Below are positions 12,618 through 14,376 of a stretch of DNA of 14,376 nucleotides, in pieces. The first letter of the stretch is position 1. Each line of letters starts with the position of its first letter. A model generated the notes under the pieces. That model made no database searches, had not been told where the DNA came from, and saw nothing but the letters and a program-made list of their open reading frames with translations. The translations under genes and the position numbers were made by a program. The stretch is from contig CAMZED010000031.1 of assembly GCA_947305675.1 (NCBI GenBank), positions 1 through 14,376 of the forward strand, read 5' to 3'. Source of the stretch: an uncultured Clostridia bacterium. GTDB lineage: Bacteria; Bacillota; Clostridia; Oscillospirales; CAG-382.

Positions 12618-13496
12618 ATGAAAGCACGCAAACTCTTTTACGCCGCCGCCGATCTTACGGCGGTATTGCTGTTGATCTTTTTTATCGTTTTTCCTTCGGA
12701 AGTCAACGCCCCGGTGCGCGGCGCGCTGGCTTTTTGCGCCGAAACGCTGATCCCTTCGCTGTTCGTTTATATGGTGCTGGCAAAGATCGTTGCCTCACTT
12801 CCGGCGTCGGGCGCGCTTATGTCAAAGATCGGCTGCGGTCCGGTGGTTCTTGCGATCGGAACGCTTTGCGGCAGCCCGGTGGGTGCCGCCGCGGCGGGGG
12901 CGCTTTACAGCCAGGGAAAAATAAGCAAAAAACACGCCGAATATCTTTGCTCTTTTACCAACAACGTAAGCGCTTCATTTATGTTGGGATACGTCGGGGC
13001 GACGCTGTTCGGCGATATAGCGGTCGGGGCGAAACTGCTCGGCTGCCAGTTCGCCGCGAATCTGGTCACTGCCTCGGTCATGAAATATGTAACTTTCGGC
13101 AAAAACCCGGTGCCCAAGCCGCTTTCGGCGGAGGTGAATCGAGCCGGCCTGCGCGAAGCGATCACGGGAGGAGCCGAAGCGATGATAAACGTCTGCGCTT
13201 GCGCGGTGTTTTTTATCGTCCTGTCGTCGGCGGCGGCAAGCGTGTTTCCGCTTGGAAAAATCGGGATAGCGCTGTTGAGATCGACCCTGGAGTTCTCATC
13301 GGGATGCGCCTGCGCGGGGGAACTTGCGGGAAAGGCGAAGTTTGTCGTCTGTGCCTACGCCTGCGGCCAGACCGGAATATCGGTGATGCTTCAAGTAAGG
13401 TCAATAACCGCCGGAAAGCTGTCGATAAGGCCTTATGCCGTAGGAAAACTTATTAATTGCGCCGTTATGACGGCATTGTCTTACGCGATCGGTTGA
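12618..13496 (+). CDS. Short YlbJ-like / nucleoside-recognition (Gate) family membrane protein
   Basis: This 292-residue protein is mostly hydrophobic, with about seven to eight membrane segments. It shows the layout of the sporulation membrane protein YlbJ: LIPSLF (44-49), then a glycine-rich GTLCGSPVGA (81-90), LYSQGKIS (96-103), CSFTNN (111-116), and GYVGATLFGD (124-133). In YlbJ the corresponding words are LxGYPVGA, LYxxGxIS and FxNN. It is about 100 residues shorter than typical YlbJ, so it may be a shorter paralogue rather than YlbJ itself. The transported substrate, if any, is unknown. GGAG lies 7 nt before the ATG. Its position opposite yqfC-yqfD supports a sporulation role. Its stop codon overlaps the -35 box of the next promoter. 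Confidence 0.75.
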   Translation: MKARKLFYAAADLTAVLLLIFFIVFPSEVNAPVRGALAFCAETLIPSLFVYMVLAKIVASLPASGALMSKIGCGPVVLAIGTLCGSPVGAAAAGALYSQGKISKKHAEYLCSFTNNVSASFMLGYVGATLFGDIAVGAKLLGCQFAANLVTASVMKYVTFGKNPVPKPLSAEVNRAGLREAITGGAEAMINVCACAVFFIVLSSAAASVFPLGKIGIALLRSTLEFSSGCACAGELAGKAKFVVCAYACGQTGISVMLQVRSITAGKLSIRPYAVGKLINCAVMTALSYAIG

Positions 13497-13521
13497 CAAA
13501 GCGCGAAAAAAGTGGTATATT
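13493..13521 (+). promoter_or_regulatory. Promoter of the small cysteine-rich protein gene
   Basis: TTGACA (13493-13498) and TATATT (13516-13521) are spaced by 17 bp; transcription would start near 13528. The -35 box overlaps the TGA stop of the YlbJ-like gene. The spacer end AGTGG plus the -10 region repeats what is seen at 9163-9172. Confidence 0.75.
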
Positions 13522-13554
13522 GTAACCGTTATATAAAGCGATAATGGTGATTTT

Positions 13555-13770
13555 ATGAGAAATGATCTGAAAAAAATCGAAAAGATCTGCGCTCACTGTG
13601 AACACGCGGTGATCATACGCGAATCGGACGTCTGCGTTTGCGGCGAGCACGGCGTTGTGCGCGCTTCGGATAACTGCCGCGCGTTTAAACCCGATCTGCT
13701 CAAAGTTACTCCGCACGTACGCAAGTTGCCCGACGGCGATTATGACGCCACGGTATTTCTGGATATCTGA
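13555..13770 (+). CDS. Small cysteine-rich protein, probable metal binder, function unknown
   Basis: I do not know a function. The 71-residue protein has five cysteines: Cys12 and Cys15 (CAHC), Cys27 and Cys29 (CVC), and Cys41 (NCRAF). The C-x2-C pair, the CxC pair and the single C before an aromatic residue look like a small zinc-ribbon-like fold. From memory, Clostridia carry short proteins with a similar order (CxxCE, then C, GVV, CRxF, LKxxP), but I cannot name a family. It has its own promoter and GGTG 7 nt before the ATG. No signal peptide or membrane helix is seen, so it should be cytoplasmic. Confidence 0.8.
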   Translation: MRNDLKKIEKICAHCEHAVIIRESDVCVCGEHGVVRASDNCRAFKPDLLKVTPHVRKLPDGDYDATVFLDI

Positions 13771-13797
13771 AATATACGCAATAGCGGAACAAGTAAA

Positions 13798-13818
13798 CCC
13801 TTCGGGCGGATTTTTTTT
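13798..13818 (+). terminator. Weak terminator candidate after the cysteine-rich protein gene
   Basis: CCC-TTC-GGG (13798-13806) can form only a minimal hairpin, followed 4 bp later by eight T (13811-13818). The T-run is good but the stem is too short for confidence. It lies between the small gene and the tRNA promoter. Confidence 0.3.
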
Positions 13819-13827
13819 AAAAAAGGC

Positions 13828-13855
13828 TTGACAAACCAAAATATATGTGTATAAT
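13828..13855 (+). promoter_or_regulatory. Consensus promoter of tRNA-Leu
   Basis: A perfect TTGACA (13828-13833) and perfect TATAAT (13850-13855) are spaced by 16 bp. The predicted start is near 13862, giving a tRNA precursor with a leader of about 73 nt. This is the best promoter in the window, as expected for a stable RNA gene. Confidence 0.85.
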
Positions 13856-13861
13856 AATTCT

Positions 13862-13934
13862 TGCGCGTTTTGAGTGGCGGAAGACCTTCGCCCGCCTCCC
13901 GGAGGAAACCGGGTGCTTGCGCGCAAACAATGAT
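13862..13934 (+). other. Long GC-rich 5' leader of the tRNA-Leu precursor
   Basis: This 73-nt stretch between the predicted start and the tRNA can fold by itself. GGCGGAAG with CTTCGCC forms one hairpin, and CCCGG-AGGAAA-CCGGG forms another; a self-complementary TTGCGCGCAA comes near its end. It is more GC-rich than the flanking intergenic DNA. It may simply be removed by RNase P; no known RNA family is recognised. Confidence 0.4.
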
Positions 13935-14017
13935 GCGGCTGTGGCGGAACTGGCAGACGCGCACGTTTGAGGGGCGTGTGGGCAACCGTATGGGTTCAAG
14001 TCCCATCAGCCGCACCA
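13935..14017 (+). tRNA. tRNA-Leu (anticodon GAG), CCA encoded
   Basis: The acceptor stem GCGGCTG (13935-13941) pairs with CAGCCGC (14007-14013), followed by A and an encoded CCA (14015-14017). The D-arm has GCGGAACTGGCAGACGC. The anticodon stem CACGT/GCGTG (13962-13966 with 13974-13978) closes the loop TTGAGGG with anticodon GAG at 13969-13971, reading CUC/CUU. A class II long variable arm and the T-arm TGGG-TTCAAGT-CCCA are present. All features fit a functional leucine tRNA. Confidence 0.97.
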
Positions 14018-14024
14018 GAAAAAA

Positions 14025-14046
14025 GCACGCGAAAGCGTGCTTTTTT
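14025..14046 (+). terminator. Intrinsic terminator of tRNA-Leu
   Basis: GCACGC (14025-14030), GAAA tetraloop, GCGTGC (14035-14040), then six T (14041-14046), 7 bp after the CCA. A run of A (14019-14024) on the left makes it potentially bidirectional. Confidence 0.92.
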
Positions 14047-14047
14047 C

Positions 14048-14222
14048 AATGATGTTTGCCCTGCCGGGCAAATGATGTGTGTCTGCGACACATGATGTTG
14101 CCTGCGGCAATGATGTGTGCCTGCGGGCACGTGAGGGCAAACATCGCATCATTGTGAGCGATAGCGAACAACATCATTATGGCGTAAGCCATAACATCAT
14201 TTGTCCGAAGGACAAACATCAT
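14048..14222. repeat. Dyad-symmetric array of small hairpins spaced by ATGATG / CATCAT words
   Basis: Four hairpins on the left follow ATGATG words at 14049, 14072, 14092 and 14110. Their stems are 14055-14061/14066-14072, 14078-14083/14087-14092, 14098-14102/14106-14110 and 14117-14121/14126-14130, with loops TGC, TGCC or TGCG. On the right the spacer is inverted: CATCAT at 14148, 14172, 14195 and 14217. It flanks an imperfect hairpin (14152-14171) and two perfect 7-bp ones (14177-14194, 14200-14216). In addition, GATGTTTGCCC (14051-14061) is exactly complementary to 14135-14145, enclosing the left half. The stems differ in sequence but keep pairing. It starts 1 bp after the tRNA terminator T-run. 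No protein-coding explanation fits. Confidence 0.85.
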
Positions 14223-14246
14223 TCAATACAGATACCGGATGAGAAT

Positions 14247-14275
14247 AACCGACTGATTTGTTATATCAGTCGGTT
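14247..14275. other. Isolated perfect 11-bp hairpin; remainder to window end unassigned
   Basis: AACCGACTGAT (14247-14257) and ATCAGTCGGTT (14265-14275) form a perfect stem with a 7-nt loop. No T-run follows on either strand, so it is not a standard terminator. From 14276 to the window end at 14376 I see no gene, RNA or repeat that I can support. One frame is open to the edge but resembles no protein I know. Confidence 0.6.
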
Positions 14276-14376
14276 CAGAGCGCAGACAAAGCGGCTATTT
14301 ACGCACCGATACGGCACGAGTGGCGTCAAATGCTCAAATAAGACAAACACAAAGGGGTTATGCTGCTTTCACCAAA

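Noticed and set aside
13861..14052. An open frame of 63 codons across the tRNA-Leu gene.
   Set aside because: It is the usual mistranslation of a tRNA gene (the RLWRNWQTRTFEGRVG-type string) and lies over the tRNA, its leader and its terminator.
14048..14222. A CRISPR array reading of the ATGATG/CATCAT repeat.
   Set aside because: The repeated word is only 6-7 bp, the spacers are themselves hairpins of 11-18 nt, the repeat flips orientation at the centre, and there are no cas genes.

Overview
The window looks like a chromosomal segment of a Clostridia-type Bacillota, probably from the Oscillospirales or a related gut lineage. It has moderate G+C, strong AGGAGG-type ribosome binding sites, TTGACA/TATAAT promoters, mostly TGA stop codons, DivIVA, and a sporulation-type yqfC-yqfD pair opposite a YlbJ-like gene. 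This placement is inference from gene content; no 16S gene or phage gene is present.

Left part (1-5025). A 5'-partial-length queA (tRNA queuosine synthesis, minus) runs off the left edge and is divergent from dapA (lysine/diaminopimelate synthesis, plus). dapA meets the GTPase gene hflX (minus) tail to tail with no base between the stop codons. Upstream of hflX lies rpmE (zinc-type ribosomal protein bL31), separated from it by an intrinsic terminator that ends next to the hflX ribosome binding site. The rpmE promoter carries a perfect dyad. Next come two overlapping minus-strand genes: a CE2-type SGNH carbohydrate esterase and a membrane-anchored DUF6273-like protein.

Middle (5026-11140). 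A gene-free gap holds a roughly 288-bp element with 31-bp imperfect terminal inverted repeats and two long internal hairpins. Each terminal repeat contains an outward promoter-like sequence. Beyond it is a minus-strand pair: an AGCS sodium:amino-acid symporter followed 5 bp later by a P-type Ca2+-ATPase. Divergent from these, a consensus promoter drives a DivIVA-like coiled-coil protein and an M20 dipeptidase (PepV type), which overlap by 8 bp.

Right part (11098-14376). The dipeptidase gene overlaps the convergent yqfD by 43 bp, and a strong terminator for the dipeptidase transcript lies inside yqfD. yqfD appears to be interrupted. Its reading frame continues upstream of the apparent GTG start, through one in-frame TAG, into sequence that aligns without gaps to the N-terminus of B. 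subtilis YqfD as I remember it. yqfC follows. A short YlbJ-like membrane gene and a small cysteine-rich protein gene are on the plus strand. Then come a complete promoter-tRNA-Leu(GAG)-terminator unit, a dyad-symmetric array of seven small hairpins separated by ATGATG/CATCAT words, and about 100 bp with no recognisable gene.

The most unusual points are the in-frame amber in yqfD, the hairpin array directly behind the tRNA, and the promoter-bearing inverted-repeat element in front of the esterase operon. I do not see a complete novel defence or metabolic system; most of the window is ordinary core genome.
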